Shown here: piece after piece, positions 62,936 through 64,000 of the stretch
Layout: the number at the start of each line of letters is the position of its first letter
How positions within the stretch are numbered: the first letter of the stretch is position 1
Assembly (NCBI GenBank): GCA_023053545.1
Contig: JAKZAN010000006.1
Coordinates: forward strand, 9,580,351-9,644,350
Source of the DNA: Lepidurus packardi
Taxonomy: Eukaryota; Arthropoda; Branchiopoda; Notostraca; Triopsidae
Length of the DNA: 64,000 nt
Direction of reading: 5' to 3'
Program-made: the position numbers and the translations under genes
Notes under the pieces: generated by a model
What the model was told of the DNA's origin: nothing
The model's database searches: none
The model's input: the letters and a program-made list of their open reading frames with translations, nothing else

Positions 62936-64000
62936 ATAAAACTCTGTGCTAATCAAAGAAACTCTTTCTGAGTCCTATATGTGGTTTTGTTGGTTTCCTA
63001 TATGTTGGGGGACTGGGTTCGAAACATGCAGGATTTCTACTACTGGTACTGGCATCGAATCTTCACAAATAGATGAACATTCGACGTACCTGTGCTACTT
63101 GGGATTTGAATCTCTAGTGTTGGAAGATGGCTCGCGTGTGTATGTCTTAAATACCCGTCAACATCCATCGAAGTTTTCTGAGCGTAAACCTATATATATC
63201 CTTGCCTTATATATCTTGCCTATAGGGAACATTTTGTTTATTCCACATATTAAAAACGTCAAAAACGGGATGGAGAGTATATAGAGGCTGTGATCTTCAA
63301 AATGGGCACCAAAACCTAACGCCAGATTTTAAACAGGTCAAAAACGGGATGGAGAGGCTGTGATCTGTAGGATGCTGGGCACCAAAACACGACTATAAAA
63401 TTGGGCCTTTCCAAGGTCATCTGCGTATTAAAAAGGGATGTAGGAAAATTCTGATGTGCTTCAGAAGACGTACTGGAGGGAAACATGTGTCACATTAAAC
63501 CAGCCTTCTTCCTCAATATTCGGCAGCTCCCGTATCTGCTCCAGAGAAAAGTCTGGCAGACCGTTCTTTTGCCTTTACGTGGAAACACCGAACAGCAAGA
63601 ACATTGAGAAGTGTGCAACCGTTTCGTTCGAAAACAAAAACGACAAAGTTGTTGGATATAGTTTCGTGTCCCATTTAATTGAAGAAAAATAAAGTTTGTG
63701 TGCAAAAATGTCTCCTACTTTAGGAGGAACAGTGAAACGTAGGAACCTTTACCATTATAAAGGATCATTTGCCAATATTCCGAGACGTACGCTTTACAAC
63801 ATATTGCATCCAAGTAATTATTTGCAAAACTAATCTTTAAAAATATGTTTTCAAAATGTACATGAAATCAAACCAGTGGCACCTTTATTCCCCAAACTAG
63901 TTGACTTGATTTCTAGCTTGATTTCTAGTCAACTTCTCGGCGTCTTTTGCTTTTTTTAAGACTCACCTATAATTAGTACAGCGCATTGCTTTTTACATAC
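62936..64000. other. Stretch right of nanos, with an 81-bp direct repeat
   Basis: gtcaaaaacgggatggagag occurs at about 63258 and 63339, followed in both by ggctgtgatct and gggcaccaaaac. Short frames (62946-63284, 63456-63692) do not resemble proteins I know, though the second has a plausible composition. This could be 3' UTR, intron or repeat. Confidence 0.4.

Noticed and set aside
63456-63692. Small gene right of nanos
   Set aside because: 78 codons with plausible composition but no motif, and the region contains a direct repeat; kept only as part of the unassigned stretch.

Overview
The window reads as arthropod nuclear DNA: spliceosomal introns of about 50-90 bp, a BTB/zinc-finger gene with the C2H2 pairing typical of longitudinals-lacking (lola) exons, a Nanos zinc finger, degenerate TTAGG-type tracts, and a repeat load dominated by BEL/Pao, I-group LINE, P, hAT, Merlin and TTAA-type elements. 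The sequence does not let me choose between chelicerate (for example tick), crustacean and insect. All similarity calls are from motif recognition by eye; no database search was run.

Layout. 1-2099 (minus): a lola-like BTB/zinc-finger gene. 2307-12873: two P-type elements lying end to end; the larger is split in its left terminal repeat by an I-group LINE (3289-8950) with both ORFs open. 12875-13842: a foldback-like element. 15200-15740: a BEL/Pao relic. 16206-20660 (minus): two broken pieces of a flavivirus-like genome (envelope-NS1 and NS2B-NS3), in an order opposite to the viral map, with an unrelated plus-strand membrane/coiled-coil ORF between them. 20835-21952: a truncated Merlin transposase with a 504-bp tandem duplication. 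22631-26379: a complete hAT element (8-bp target duplication, open 665-residue transposase). 27207-27386: a fragment of a SIX homeobox gene. 28084-34390: BEL-A gag, split by a 4.8-kb TTAA element (29227-34055) whose single gene joins a DDE-type transposase to a YqaJ-type nuclease. 34963-37740: BEL-B pol on the opposite strand.

41144-61036 is a nest of four insertions. A decayed hAT (41144-55058) contains a THAP-transposase/P2RX7-like element (43966-54335). That element contains a 5.65-kb transposon (44656-50308) with a perfect 7-bp target duplication and a four-exon gene of 1,194 codons without a break. A BEL/Pao retrotransposon (BEL-C, 55066-61031, 339-bp LTRs) sits in the target duplication of the outer hAT. 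Removing it restores a perfect 8-bp hAT duplication, which gives the relative order of events.

62614-62901: a Nanos-type zinc-finger exon near the right edge.

Likely unbroken coding capacity: LINE ORF1/ORF2, the 22.6-26.4 kb hAT transposase, the TTAA transposase-nuclease, the four-exon gene at 45.8-49.6 kb, and the P2RX7-like ORF once its inserted element is removed. The viral pieces, the outer hAT, the THAP transposase and the BEL-C integrase carry frameshifts or stops.
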